From the NCBI GenBank assembly GCA_037127255.1, contig JBANSL010000010.1, forward strand, positions 32,671,120-32,735,119: DNA of 64,000 nucleotides, written 5' to 3'. Below are positions 46,591-58,480 of this stretch, one piece after another (position 1 is the first letter of the stretch; every line of letters begins with the position of its first letter). The notes beneath the pieces are model-generated. The model saw only the letters and a list, made by a program, of their open reading frames with translations, was not told where the DNA came from and searched no databases. The translations under genes and the position numbers were made by a program. The stretch comes from Persicaria tinctoria (lineage: Eukaryota; Streptophyta; Magnoliopsida; Caryophyllales; Polygonaceae).

Positions 46591-47170
46591 CTAGATCTAT
46601 GTCGTAAAATTCGACTATTCGACAAGTTCAGAGTATTTTTTCCTTGATAATAAGGTATTATTCATAAGTATGTGGGTAATTAGATGTAGGTTTCCTGAAA
46701 TTCAAACTCTGTTTAAAATTGTTCATGAATTTATCGAATATTCGGCAAATTTAGAGTCATTATTCGTTGATAATTAGGAATTATTCATATATATATATAT
46801 ATATATATGAGAGTAATTAGATATAGGTTTCCTTAAATTCAAATTTATGAATTTATCGACTATTCGACAAGTTCAGAGTAACTATTTGTTGATAATTAGA
46901 AATTATTCATATGTATAGGGGTAATTAGATATAGATTTGTTGAAATTCAAACTCTGTCTAAAATTATTTATGAATTTATTGACTATTTAGCAAGTGCAGA
47001 GTCACTATTCGTTGATAATAAAGAATTATTCATATATATGTGGGCAATTTTCAACTATTCCACCCATCTGTTAGTTGATAATAAGAAATTTATTGACTAA
47101 TCCACCTAGCTATTCGACAAGCTGAGATGCAATATTTGTTTGAATATGAAGAATTATTCATTTGTAAGTA
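46590..47170. repeat. tandem repeat, unit about 120 bp
   Basis: Four to five imperfect copies of a unit with TATTCGACAAGTTCAGAGT, TTGATAATTAGGAATTATTC and GTAATTAGATATAGGTTT in order, starting near 46610, 46735, 46850, 46970 and (partial) 47105. No coding role. Confidence 0.85.
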
Positions 47171-47390
47171 AGTATATCAACTAGTTAATTAAAAAAAATT
47201 GGACAGTGCAGTGGTTGCAACATGTAGCAAAAAAATGGGATCACCACGGGCCTTTGAATGTGATTGTGCCAAAGAATGACATGGGTCTCATATATTTTAA
47301 TTAAAAAAAAGAAAGAAATTGAGGATTAATTCAAACCCTTGATTGCATTCCACTTCCACCCATGGATCCAGATTTGTTAACACCGGACCT

Positions 47391-47429
47391 CCTCTCTCTC
47401 TCTCTCTCACTCTCTCTCTCTCTCTTGGG
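47391..47429. repeat. (CT)n microsatellite
   Basis: About 19 CT units with one CAC interruption, followed by a partial copy of the GGGATTGAG..GTGCCCACCC hAT-like end at about 47466-47512. Confidence 0.9.
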
Positions 47430-47599
47430 GGATGGAATCGGCACATGATTCACTTTGTTTTTTACAAATCCCATCGGTATCGGAACGGGATTGAGATTTT
47501 GTGCCCACCCATATTCTACCTTAACAACTTTCCTATCACATTTTCTAAAATAGAGAAATGAGGAGAAAGATGGAAAATTTCTTTATATTTATAGCCGAT

Positions 47600-48190
47600 G
47601 TTCTAAAAGGAGCGCCTAGACGGATTTAGAACAATCTTGATTATTTTATAATATTTTAATGTATTACACATGTCAATAATTCATATAATGTAATAATAAT
47701 CCATAATATATCAATCATAAACCCAAATTTGTAGTGCTTAATTAACACTAAAGTAAACGCAAAAGTACATGTCATACTAGCGAATCTAAACCTAGACCAT
47801 TCACAATTAATGGTTTTGTGTAAAATGTACACATTTGTACAAGATGTATAATATACACATCACTTTTTAGTAATTTGCTCTATTGGTGAAATGTGCCTTT
47901 GTTCCACACCATTGAAATACAATTTATTTAAAACTAAAAGGAAAATAAAACCACATCGAGAAGATATCCAATAGACTCTACTTGGTAATGGATGATTATA
48001 TGTTTAGCATAAGGCGTGTGAATTTTGTCTGCCAATGCTCGCCTGATAGATGCGCCTAGGCGGGGTCTAGATGACAATATGACACTTAGACGGGACTAGG
48101 CGACGCCTGGGTAGATTTTCGTCTAGACTTAAAAATTTCCTAGGTGCCCTCCCGTCTAGTGCCTAGACGTCACATCGATTTTTAGAACAC
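47600..48190. mobile_element. non-autonomous DNA transposon, CGCCTAGACGG family
   Basis: Near-terminal inverted repeats: GTTCTAAAAGGAGCGCCTAG at the left and the complement of GTTCTAAAAATCGATGTGAC with GTCTAGGC at the right. CTAGACG/CGTCTAG motifs cluster at both ends. No target duplication could be read, so the superfamily is left open. Confidence 0.55.
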
Positions 48191-48750
48191 GACTTATATG
48201 ATAGTAGAAATTATCTAAACACTCTATATTGAATGTTAGCACAATACTCAATGGAATTCAACCATAGAAAATGAAGGGGTGAAAATAAAATTTTATAAAT
48301 TTATTTTAAATAGATAATATAGTACTCCGTAATATTTAAAGCATATATTAAATGTAGGAATATGCAAAATAGAGCAACTATTAGAAATTAATCACAAATT
48401 TTTAAAAATTTTTTAGTATTTTCCTCTCTATTTTAGAGATTTTTTTAAACAAAATTTGGTGGCGATGATTTAATTGTAGACTTGTTTTTTTTTGGGAAAA
48501 GAAAATAATTCAAAATCTCAAACGACAACAGTAATATGGGAAATCGAGAGATTGAAGGAATCGACGGACGGGTTGACCGTAATAAACAAACTGAAATAAG
48601 CAAATACAAAAAAAAAACCGAATACATCTCAGCAAGCAATTAATAGATGTTAATAGAGGGTCCGACCTTGGGGCGTCCGGATTGAGCGAGGCACTAGTGC
48701 TCATTCGGGCCCAAGGTTGTAAGCCCGACATAGAAATGAAGAAAACAATA
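48191..48750. other. AT-rich spacer
   Basis: No supported gene. ORFs on the minus strand near 48445-48836 overlap the family X copy start and show no domain. Confidence 0.4.
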
Positions 48751-48754
48751 AAAC

Positions 48755-49300
48755 AAAATGGCCAGTTTTGTTGTTCCTTCGTCTTTTGGGCCCGAGTAGC
48801 CCGGAGATTGGATTCGGTCTTTTCCTTTGGACTCAAGGCTTATCCTTAGAAGGAAAAAAAAAAGGAAAAGAGAAAATTCTGGATTGATCAGTTGTATTTG
48901 GCGGGTTACCGAGTTGCTTGGTGTTGGGGTTGTATGGCTCTCGAGTCTAGCGGTTTTTTTAGTAGTGTTTATTGTTATGTGTTGACACGCGAGAGGCCGT
49001 GAACGTGATCGAAACCTGAAGACACGTTGACAGAGTCTAAATCTAAGGTTTTCACTTAATTCCCCATGGATTCCTTGCGTTGTCTCTACCAACTGACGAA
49101 TGAGTTGTTGTACACTTCTCCTATTCTCTCATCATTTATGCTAGTCTTCGCCTATAACTTAATCCTTGTATTTTGGTGATTCTGCCTTTTTGTTGTTTTA
49201 TTTCTTCAGCATATTTGACGGTTTGTCCGTCGTTGATTTATTCAGCCTCTCGACCCACTGGGTTTGTCCGATGCGTCAAAATCCTCCTATATCTTAAAGT
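48755..49300 (+). mobile_element. family X retroelement, copy C
   Basis: Collinear with the minus-strand copy D at 58905. Shared in order: GGGCCC..(CC)AAG.. block, GAAGGAAAAAAAAAA, ACGTTGACAGAGTCTAAATC, TTCCCCATGG..CCTTGCGTTG, TCTCTACCAAC. The 3' module follows: ACGGTTTGTCCGTCGTTGAT, CAGCCTCTCGACCCACTGGG, TTTGTCCGATGCGTCAAAAT. No poly(A) tail remains. No long frame is convincing. Confidence 0.65.
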
Positions 49301-49936
49301 TGGGTTCTTTAGAGGATAGTTAGGCTATCCACGTGGCAGCCTAATTTGTTTTTTTTTTTGTTTTTTTTATTTTTCCAATTTTACCCCTCCCTTTCTTAAT
49401 CAACTCTTATTTTTTGCCCCTCTCTTTCTCGGATGGTGATACACATAATTCTACACCACCAATTAAAATTTGACATGTGTATTTAGAGAATTTTTTTTTT
49501 AAAAAATTCTACAACTTTCAGTCTTTCAAAAACTGTTTTTTTAATGAAAAAAAACCGTTTTTTTAAACCGTTTGAAATTTTGAATTGAATGAATCAAATT
49601 TCAATTGTTATTTTTACAACCATATATTAGTGAAATAAATTTTATTGATTTTTCATATAATATTCAACCATAATATATACGTAGTAGATACTTTTATTTA
49701 GCATATATTTCAAATTGTTTACATTTTATAAATGTAAATAAAATTGTAAATATATTATAATTAAGAATTTATATAACTTATATATATATATATTGAAAAT
49801 ATAAGTTATTTGATATAAATTTTATTTATTTATAATTAATGAAATTAAATATATCAAGTATGCTTTGATAAAGTTGAAAAATATTCGAAAATAAAATACA
49901 GCTAGTGATAAAGTTGAAAAATATACCTATCAAATA
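49300..49936. other. AT-rich spacer
   Basis: No gene or element boundary recognised. Confidence 0.4.
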
Positions 49937-50189
49937 CTCTCTCCGTTCGGCAAAACTTGTCATTTTAACTCTCTACACAACTTTTAATAAAGCTAATAAT
50001 TACATTCCTTTTTTACTAATTTACCCTCATTTATTACTCTACTTTTTACTTTATCAAAAACTACAACTCACAACACATCAATCAAATCAAGGGCATTTTA
50101 GTAAAGTAGAAGCAAAAATACCTAAAATGACAAGTTTTTTCGAACAAAAACAAAACTCTAAAACGACAAGTTTTGCCGAACGGATGGAG
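49937..50189. mobile_element. Stowaway MITE
   Basis: The ends CTCTCTCCGTTCGGCAAAAC and the complement of CTCCATCCGTTCGGCAAAAC pair almost perfectly; TA lies on both sides (49935-49936, 50190-50191). It belongs to the same broad group as 43406-43642. The plus-strand ORF over it is not a gene. Confidence 0.9.
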
Positions 50190-50925
50190 TACTATATTAA
50201 GGCTTTTACCGCAGTTGCATAACTAGATACAGATTACACCTACTGATGCCATCACATTCACTAGCTTTGAGATGATCAACTGGTTTTTAAATAATGAAGA
50301 AAAATATTATTTTATTTTTTTATCTAACTAATTAAACTTTGTTTATATGTATTATGATAGGGAACATTATATAAAATAATTTATAAATCTCATACTTTAC
50401 GCATGGGTACCATACTATTCAACCCCGATGTCTAGGTATTTAAAAAAAAAAAATACAAAACTTCATCCGCGTGTCTATAAGAAAAATACATATCTCTTCC
50501 AAGCCCGAGTTCAAAAATTGGATTTACATGTAACATGCAGAATATCTCATGTTTCTATCGGACCTGTAATTTTTTAACATTTTGGTAAATATTTTAAAAT
50601 CATGACATTTTGCTAATTTATTTAATTGTGAATATTTCAAAAAAAAATCCTTTATCTATGTGTATATAATGGAAATTAATTCTTCTATATGTATATAATG
50701 CAAATTAATTAATAATACGCCTATGTTCTTAACTTAATAAAAAAAATAGAGTAGACAAATAATAATCATAACGTACTAGAAAATTATTAAAATTATTAGT
50801 AAATTATTAAAATAGTTAGCAATATCATTTTGTTAGTTTAAATTATTAGAAAAATTTACATAATACGACAATAAATAATACGATAACATCCGAAAAATAT
50901 GATTAGTTTACTTAGATTAATTTAA
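50190..50925. other. AT-rich spacer, possibly Helitron body
   Basis: No coding frame. If the 3' end at 50966 is a Helitron terminus, part of this stretch belongs to that element. A matching 5' TC end was not identified. Confidence 0.35.
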
Positions 50926-50966
50926 AATGCCGTGTGTGGCGCACGGGTTATAGCCTATAGGCTAGT
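50926..50966 (+). mobile_element. Helitron-like 3' terminus
   Basis: A short hairpin CCGTG-TGTGGCG-CACGG is followed after about 15 nt by CTAG and then T, the layout of Helitron 3' ends (hairpin then CTRR, insertion between A and T). The palindrome AGCCTATAGGCT overlaps the end. The 5' partner is not identified. Confidence 0.4.
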
Positions 50967-51039
50967 TTTACTTAATCAAAAAAAAAAAAGGTAATCCGAA
51001 CTAATTTTCCTTTTTTTTTCTGAAAAAACTCGAAAGCGA

Positions 51040-51289
51040 GAGAGTGGGTTTCACACTCTCACAGACAGTCTCAGAGTGTCAGTCCTTTCAGATATCACAA
51101 GCGTGTGCAAGGCACGTGACGGCGCCAAGCCCAGGTCTGGTCCCGCCTCTTCCACCTGCCTTTTTTTCAGTTCATCCTCACCATCCAATAGAGATGGAGA
51201 ACTCACTTCTTTTCATATCTTCTTCCTCTTTGTCAAATTCAAACCCCTCCTCCCTCTGAGATTCTCGTTTGTGTTGGAAATTCCAGGTT
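51040..51289 (+). promoter_or_regulatory. 5' leader/proximal promoter of sulfite reductase
   Basis: Pyrimidine-rich sequence with CT-rich tracts (TCTTCTTCCTCTTTGTC, CCCCTCCTCCCTCTGAG) precedes the start codon, as in many plant leaders. A candidate TATA box was not found with confidence. The Helitron-like terminus ends about 320 bp before the ATG. Confidence 0.45.
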
Positions 51290-54011
51290 ATGGCGACTTC
51301 CATCGGAGCTGTAAACACCGCGGCTTTCAGCGATGCGAACCTCAATTTCAAGAGTTTTAATGGCCTAAAGCCTTATGGAATCGCTACCATTCATGGAGGA
51401 AGCCATGGATTCTCTGTTCCCTCTTCCAATTCGAATTCCTCTCTCGTCAAGGCCGTTTCGACGGTACAGCTTTCAATTTCATACATTTTGTGTTTTCTGT
51501 GGATTTTGGATCGGATGATATTAGTTTTTATCTCACATGTAATTAAACTGTTTCTGTAATTTTGTTTTTCTGAATCCAATTTCCTCAATTGACCTATTTT
51601 ACAGCCTGTGAAGCGAGCCACTTCCGCCGAGCCTAAGCGCAGCAAAGTCGAAATAATCAAGGAAGCGAGTAACTACATCAGGTATCCATTGAACGAGGAA
51701 TTGTTGACTGAAACCCCAAATATCAATGAATCTGCAACACAAATCATCAAGTTCCACGGAAGCTATCAACAGTATGACAGGGACGAAAGGGGGCCCAAGT
51801 CATACTCATTCATGCTGCGTACAAGAAACCCTAGCGGGAAGGTATCCAACAGACTCTACCTGGTAATGGACGATCTTGCTGACCAATTCGGGATCGGAAC
51901 GCTTAGGCTGACAACAAGGCAGACATTTCAGCTCCATGGTGTTCTCAAGAAAAACCTCAAGACAGTGATGAGCACTGTCATAAAAAACATGGGCTCTACT
52001 CTTGGTGCCTGCGGTGATCTCAACCGGAATGTGCTTGCTCCGGCTGCCCCTCTCGCCAGGAGAGACTACTTGGTTGCTCAGGAAACGGCTGAGAATATCG
52101 CCGCCCTCCTGACCCCTCAGTCGGGGTTCTACTATGACATGTGGGTGGATGGAGAGAAGATCATGTCTGCTGAGCCTCCTGAGGTGGTGAAGGCTCGCAA
52201 CGATAACTCACATGGAACCAATTTCGTTGACTCTCCGGAGCCTATTTATGGAACTCAGTTCTTGCCAAGGAAGTTCAAAATTGCTGTCACAGTTCCCTCT
52301 GATAATTCAGTGGACATCCTCACCAATGATATCGGCATTGTGGTTGTTGCTGATGCTGATGGAGAGCCTCAGGGATTTAACATATATGTAAGACCAATCA
52401 TACATTTCATTCAAGTTTTCCTCTATTGCGTTAAAATGTGACTGACCTTTCCAATTTTATGTTGCAGGTTGGTGGTGGAATGGGGAGAACACATAGGTTG
52501 GAGACCACATTCCCTCGTCTAGCCGATCCATTAGGGTATGTGCCTAAGGAAGATATATTGTACGCGATTAAAGCAATAGTTGTTACACAGAGGGAGAACG
52601 GGAGAAGAGATGACCGCAAATATAGCAGAATGAAATACTTGCTTGACTCGTGGGGTGTCGACAAATTCAGAAGTGTCGTGGAGCAGTACTATGGCAAGAA
52701 ATTTGAGCCTTTCCAAGAGTTACCCGAGTGGGAGTTCAAAAGTTATCTTGGATGGCACGAGCAGGTATCCGATTTTTTGAGTTAAGGATGGTGGACAGCA
52801 GTAATTACAGTAATGTGTTTGAATTTGTTGCTGTGTACTGTATGACAGGGAAATGGCCTTCTATACTGTGGGCTTCACGTCGACAGTGGCCGTGTGGGCG
52901 GTGTCATGAAGAAAGCCTTGAGAGAAGTGATTGAAAAGTACAATTTGAATGTTCGGATTACACCAAATCAGAACATTATCCTGTGTGATGTTCGCAAGTC
53001 ATGGAAGCGTCCGATCACCACTGTTCTGGCTCAGGGTGGTCTACTGGTAATCTCTCATCTACAATTCGTCGATTGATTCATATGCAGTTTGTAGTTGGGG
53101 TGAAAATCTTGTCAAGTAACGAAATAGCTATGTAGCAACCTAGGTATGTTGATCCTTTGAACATAACTGCAATGGCCTGTCCTGCTATGCCAATGTGCCC
53201 CCTTGCAATAACTGAAGCGGAGCGAGGAATACCAGACATACTTAAGCGTGTCAGGGCTGTGTTTGAGAAGGTAAATGTTCTAATTGAATTTCGGTAATTG
53301 CAAGCGAGCAATGAAAACAAATCTAGTGGCTTGACTGCTTGCTAACAAGGACTCTGAATCCGAGCTCAGGTTGGTCTGAAGTACAGTGAATCCGTTGTTA
53401 TAAGGATAACCGGCTGCCCTAACGGTTGTGCAAGACCCTACATGGCTGAGCTTGGGCTCGTTGGAGACGGTGCCTCCAGCTATCAGGTATGTTTATTGCA
53501 GCTACCATATACTTGATTTATGGAAAGAAAACGGAAGTGACTGTCGTAATTGTTCTACGAATCAGGTTTGGCTAGGGGGTACTCCCAACCAATCAACCTT
53601 GGCAAAGTGCTTCATGAACAAGGTGAAGCTTGGGGATCTAGAGAAGGTCCTTGAACCTTTGTTTTTCAACTGGAAGCACAAGCGGATAGCTAAGGAATCA
53701 TTTGGCGACTTCACAACGCGTATGGTAAGGAATCTGATCTGCTAAAGTTTTTAACGCTCTTTGATGAGCTTGATCTGTTAAAAGTCTTCATATTTTGTTT
53801 TCAGGGATTTGAGAAACTTCAAGAGATGGTTGATAAGTGGGAAGGCCCAGTGGTGCCGTCAGGTAGGTTAAACCTGAAGCTCTTTGCTGATAGGGAGACA
53901 TACGAATCGATAGAACAGCTCGCGAAGCTGCAGAACAAGACTGCACACCAATTAGCCATGGAAGTCATCCGCAATTTTGTGGCTTCACAACAGAATGGAA
54001 AGAGCGAGTAA
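51290..54011 (+). CDS. SIR: ferredoxin-sulfite reductase, plastid, 8 coding exons
   Basis: Reduces sulfite to sulfide with six electrons from ferredoxin, in the plastid, as a step of sulfate assimilation to cysteine. Exons: 51290-51463, 51605-52387, 52468-52764, 52849-53046, 53136-53270, 53370-53486, 53566-53724, 53805-54011. They total 2070 nt (689 aa), every intron is GT..AG and every exon is in phase 0. Start ATG in context GGTTATGGCG; the first about 60 residues ([15 protein letters not shown]..) form a Ser-rich, acidic-poor transit peptide. Siroheme/4Fe-4S ligands are visible as C499-x5-C505 ([11 protein letters not shown]) and C545-x3-C549 (GCPNGCAR). [20 protein letters not shown] is the substrate/siroheme-side motif shared with nitrite reductases. 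The C terminus [11 protein letters not shown] and the overall match distinguish it from nitrite reductase. It converges with the minus-strand gene at 55540. Confidence 0.97.
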
Positions 54012-55539
54012 AATGCACTTCCGTCTCAGTTTTCATGTTGTTTGCGCACCCAGAAGCAGGTGTTGCTTGTTCTTCCCAATGGGATCCCTGTCCATCTTTT
54101 TGGCCGGAGATGTTAGCTGCTCAGTAACATCGGGTTCCAAGGATAGGGCTTATTTACTGTTCCCTTGCGAATCTGTATTCTCATTCTTCAGCAGAACGAA
54201 CTTAATTTCATTGTTTTGTTGCAACAGTGACTTATTTTTGGTAAAATAATGGAATCAGATTTGTTTCCTGCATGCTAATCTCTTTAGAAAGAGGAGATAT
54301 AATTTGTACCAAAGTATCAGTAATGCTACAAGCAATGGATTTATGATCCTGTACTGACAAGTATTTACAGAGCAAGATAAATTAATAACAGTAAAGGAAG
54401 AAAATACAGACGTTTTTTGTGATTCAACAAAAAGTACTAAAAGTCAGGAAGAAATAAGCAAATACAGTGTAGCAAATTGTAGTAGAGTAGCAGAACAATT
54501 TGAAATGCAGTAGGTAAACAAAACACTGATTAATTTACACATCCTGTAAATATTGGCCCTTTACTCTTCAAGTATACAAGGTAATTCACCTAAGTCCATT
54601 TTCATTCAGTTTAGACCGTCCTCCATCCGCGTAAGTCTAGAGGTTTTCATCAGTGATTTCTGTTTCTATTTCTCCCTGAATGAAAAGTGTGAAGTCTAGG
54701 GAAGATGAAGGGTCTGGTTTCCTCATAGTGATTGGAATGAACTAATTAAATAGAAAGAGGAGGTATTTGTTGGAAACTAGTTTTCCCATATCACCCTAAA
54801 TGTAAAAAAAGGCAAACAATGTGCCTGTCAGATCTACAGATAAGGATTTAACCCTTTGCCAAGGAAATGCGAAGTGCAGTGGAGACTGAACATTTTCTGT
54901 CTTTCATCCCAGGTATCTGCAAATGCCCAGGCGCACAGCAACCAAATTTCCCTTCCCAAAGCATTTTGAGATCAAGGATCACTATGACAATGAAGGTCTG
55001 ATCTTTCAAATGCATTTCCTATGTGAAAAGGGTACTATTTGAGAAGAAACACTTAGTTCCATGGAGGACAGCTTGGCGAAAATTCTTTGGAGACTACAAG
55101 AGGGCTGTTTTCTGCAGATTCTTATAACAATTTACCTCAAGTATCAGAAAGGAGCACCAAGATACAAGTGATCATTCAATAATCTGATAAATATCAGAAA
55201 ATCAAAAGATGGATAGCATCATATCTCATGTGCAGAAAACTAGTAAATGCTATATAATGCAATCAATAAACGCAACAATAGTAGAGAGCTTCCACATAAT
55301 ATGAAATTACCAAACAAGTTCAATTTCCATTATTGACTAGCTTCCACAACGACACAACAATTTCTCCAAAAAGAGAACTTAAGGGACATTTTACTACTCC
55401 GGTCAACCAGGGAAGACAAGCAGAGCTGGTTCAACAGATAATCCAACTAAGGCTTCACCTTAAATATGAAAGTAAATAAATTGAAAACAAATAAGGGTTT
55501 CCAGAATGATGCTTCCCTGGACTCATTCACCTATCAAGT
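54012..55539. other. convergent 3' region between SIR and the 182-aa gene
   Basis: It holds the SIR 3' UTR and the 3' UTR of the minus-strand gene. No other gene is supported. A 29-bp segment (55085-55113) is an exact inverted copy of coding sequence at 55705-55733. Confidence 0.6.
55085..55113 (+). repeat. 29-bp inverted copy of coding sequence
   Basis: The 29-mer starting CTTTGGAGACTACAAGAGGG is the exact reverse complement of 55705-55733, inside the 182-aa coding region. The copies are about 590 bp apart. Flanks on the two sides differ apart from a shared GCAGATTCT at opposite sides. Confidence 0.85.
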
Positions 55540-56088
55540 TCAGTCCTCAATTTCATTCTCGCCATAACCTTCGCCATTGAGGTCTTCCTCACAATCACTT
55601 GGATGTCCAGGAACAGCATTGCCAGCGCTGCACCAATTTCCTCCATCAGTTTGGGGAAAAGCTTCATCCAACAAGGACCTGTCCACCGGAAATGGAGCTC
55701 TCCAAGAAAACAGCCCTCTTGTAGTCTCCAAAGCAGATTCTGAAGAGCTAACCTTCTCCACAGGACCAGGGATGTAAAATTCACCTTGTTGCTCCAACAA
55801 GGTCTTGAATTGAGGCTGCAGTGGAGAATGATCAGCAACTGGAGTTAGGGATACTTCTTTTTTGTCAACTTTTAAAGCAGCATCGACTGATTTCAGAGGT
55901 GGGAATTCTAAAGCTTCTAGCATGTCAAAATGAGCAGAAGGAACTTCAGCCCAATCCAAGATATCATTCCGTAGTTCAAAGACCATGGACAACCAAGGTT
56001 TAGAGATATTTGGAAGCTTGAATTCCTTTCCACTCTTTCCGGTAACCTCACCCCATTGGGCCATGGCTTCAGTTAATTCATCAGCCAT
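55540..56088 (-). CDS. unrecognised acidic plant protein, 182 aa
   Basis: Function unknown; I do not recognise the family. The coding sequence is one exon, ATG at 56088, stop TGA at 55540-55542. The start fits: MADELTEAMAQWGEVTGKSG, preceded by CCTTTCACC. The N-terminal part contains W/L-rich, probably folded sequence (LPNISKPWLSMVFELRNDIL, DWAEVPSAHFDMLEALEFPP). The middle is Ser/Pro/Gln-rich and the last 30 residues are acidic and Gly-rich (DCEEDLNGEGYGENEIED). No signal peptide, membrane segment or nuclear signal is obvious. A leader exon lies upstream, separated by an intron of about 2.36 kb. It may be a conserved plant-specific nuclear or cytosolic protein; this is a guess from composition only. 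Confidence 0.85.
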   Translation of the reverse strand: MADELTEAMAQWGEVTGKSGKEFKLPNISKPWLSMVFELRNDILDWAEVPSAHFDMLEALEFPPLKSVDAALKVDKKEVSLTPVADHSPLQPQFKTLLEQQGEFYIPGPVEKVSSSESALETTRGLFSWRAPFPVDRSLLDEAFPQTDGGNWCSAGNAVPGHPSDCEEDLNGEGYGENEIED

Positions 56089-56122
56089 GGTGAAAGGGAG
56101 GAAAATGGTTTTTTTTTCGATC
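56089..56122 (-). other. 5' UTR end of the 182-aa gene, second exon
   Basis: On the minus strand TCTCCTAG|GATCG gives a candidate splice acceptor at 56123-56124, followed by an A-rich and C-rich leader directly before the ATG. The acceptor choice is inferred, not proven. Confidence 0.45.
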
Positions 56123-58480
56123 CTAGGAGATGCAGTAGAATAATGTAATCGCCTTCAAAATGAAGTCAAGGAGGGGTCAGTAAATTAGAGTTTGAGGGAG
56201 GTGTATCAAGCCACATTTTAACCATGTTTCCGTTGAGAAAAATACAAATCCTTGCAACAATCTTGATATACATTAAAATTGAGAGCGTACACGTGGAATG
56301 GAGGAAAAAGGGTAACGGCCAAGAAGCCGTGCAGAATATGTGAAGCTTTCTGCATCTCAGGTTTGAAAACATAAATGAAATTTCTCGGAACCTTCTGTTA
56401 TAGAGACAAATTTTACAACTTAATTGCAGAGATTTGAAGAAAAGATTAGCAACTAAACACTAGGAAGGATAACTTAGCAAAACGGTAGGGTTTGCTATGG
56501 GAATGCTTCACACAGAATGAGTGTAGAAGTGTGCTTGCATTGCAAAGATGTATTTCCGATTTTCCATCAATCTCAATGTAAGCATTTCCCTATGCACTAT
56601 TGTGTGTCTAAACTGGAAATCAGTACACATATAAAGAGACGTGTAATATCCTCCTAATGTCACAGACTTTTGGTTGAGCAAATCAAAGTGCTTATAAATG
56701 CCAATGCTTTGAATTTATCATAGCGAGTATGGAATGCAAATATCAGTTCAAATGACTTCCATTGTTGTGACATTTAAAAAAAAAGTACATCAAATCATTT
56801 GAGATGAGAGTTGCCTAGTTATCAACTAATACTCTAAGTTACCATATAGATAAAAAATCATAGAAATGAATATCCTAGGTGAATATAACTTTCTAATGTT
56901 TCCATAACCATCAATAATACTTCTCAATCAGCTCTGCAAGCTGAACACTTAATAGCAACTCCAGCCATAAAGAAATGCATACACTTCCTGCTGTCAGTCT
57001 TCCCAGTGGTTCAAGTTGCTATTTAAATCATCCAACTAATCCATCATAAAAAAAAATGGAATGCTCTCTTGAGACAGATAATTTAGCAAAAACGCAAGTT
57101 ATGTAAAACAAATATATCACACAAGGTTAAGCTTTCTTCTGTGTGAGGAAAAAACGTTTAGGGATAGGAGATGGTATCCCTATCTTGGAAACGTTCATAC
57201 ATTTTGAGATTTACAAAAGATGCTAGGTAGAGCTTTAAATACAATTATTTGGTCAGATTTTACAACATTTTGGAAGAGAGGATTTTACTACTTAATACCA
57301 TGAAATCAGCTAATGGATACTTTTAATAGTGGTGGTTGTTTCTCCCCTTAATTAACTAAACAATAATCAAAATTTTCTTCATTTAATAAACTAGCATTCT
57401 TTACTTTCCATCGTTGTTATTGTAGGTCAATACTCAATACTGTAAGGAAAAGGAGCACACAACAAATTTTACAACAAAAGCAAATGATATGTGATATTAT
57501 TTAAAGCAACAACTTCGACATAAATGGAAACTTCAAAAAAGAATAACTAAACCTACAACTTAGGCTCAGAAAAAACAGCATTTAACAAGATAAACTTAGT
57601 GAAGGCAAGTATGAAAATCTTATTCCAGATATTAGATATAATGGTAAATCCTCCAACACAATTTGTGTGTGGCCACATAATCCTGACTATCTAGTTAGTA
57701 GACGAAGAATTATACCTACAACTCCTACAAGGCCACATCTGTGCAGATCCTATTGATGCTATAACCTAACATAAAAAGACCTAGATGGATTTCAATCACA
57801 ATTTTTTTTCCCAGTAAGCAATTCATAAGCACTTTTCCTTATCCTACAGTAGTTGATTGTTGAAGCAAAAGTTATCTGGCTCAGTATTTTTTGACACCAC
57901 CACTCACGGCACTTGGCAACCACTAAGGTCTCCTAAGATGATTACATGCAAAACTACTTTTAATGGAGTGACAATTGCAGGCAAATTTACCCCCTTGTTA
58001 GAAAATCTCACAACATTGGCTTTCCTTCAGAAGAAAAGAACTCCTCATAAAGTAGCAAGCGTGATGTGTTTCTATTTAACTGAAACACTCAAATCGGAAC
58101 CGTGGATAAAACTAATCACCTTAATTTCAGAACTCCAAGGATCTCATGTGAGCAACCGATTAGAAAAATGAAAAAGTATCTAAATAAACAACAACAACAA
58201 CAAAAAGTATAAATTGTTTTGAATCACACATATAGCACTTAGGTATGCTCAAATATTTAGAAGATGAACCAATTTGCTCAGAAATTGTGCAGAAATGAAC
58301 ATTACAAGATATACAAACATCGTAGACCACAAAATGTCACATTATCAGTATCATCTCCTACATACTTCTAACTTCCAAAACAAATTATAAATATCATCAT
58401 GCTAAAAGTCAACAAACCACATCCGCAAGTCCCCCTTGAATGTTCAAAAAGGGAGAACATTAAAAATAGAAGAAAAATAC
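56123..58480 (-). other. candidate 5' UTR intron of the 182-aa gene
   Basis: AT-rich sequence without supported coding frames on either strand. The 104-codon plus-strand ORF at 57857-58171 has no recognisable feature and is treated as chance. The intron ends fit GT at 58479-58480 and AG at 56123-56124 on the minus strand. Confidence 0.5.

Noticed and set aside
57857..58171. 104-codon plus-strand ORF in the candidate intron
   Set aside because: No recognisable domain, no splice or promoter context; length is compatible with chance.
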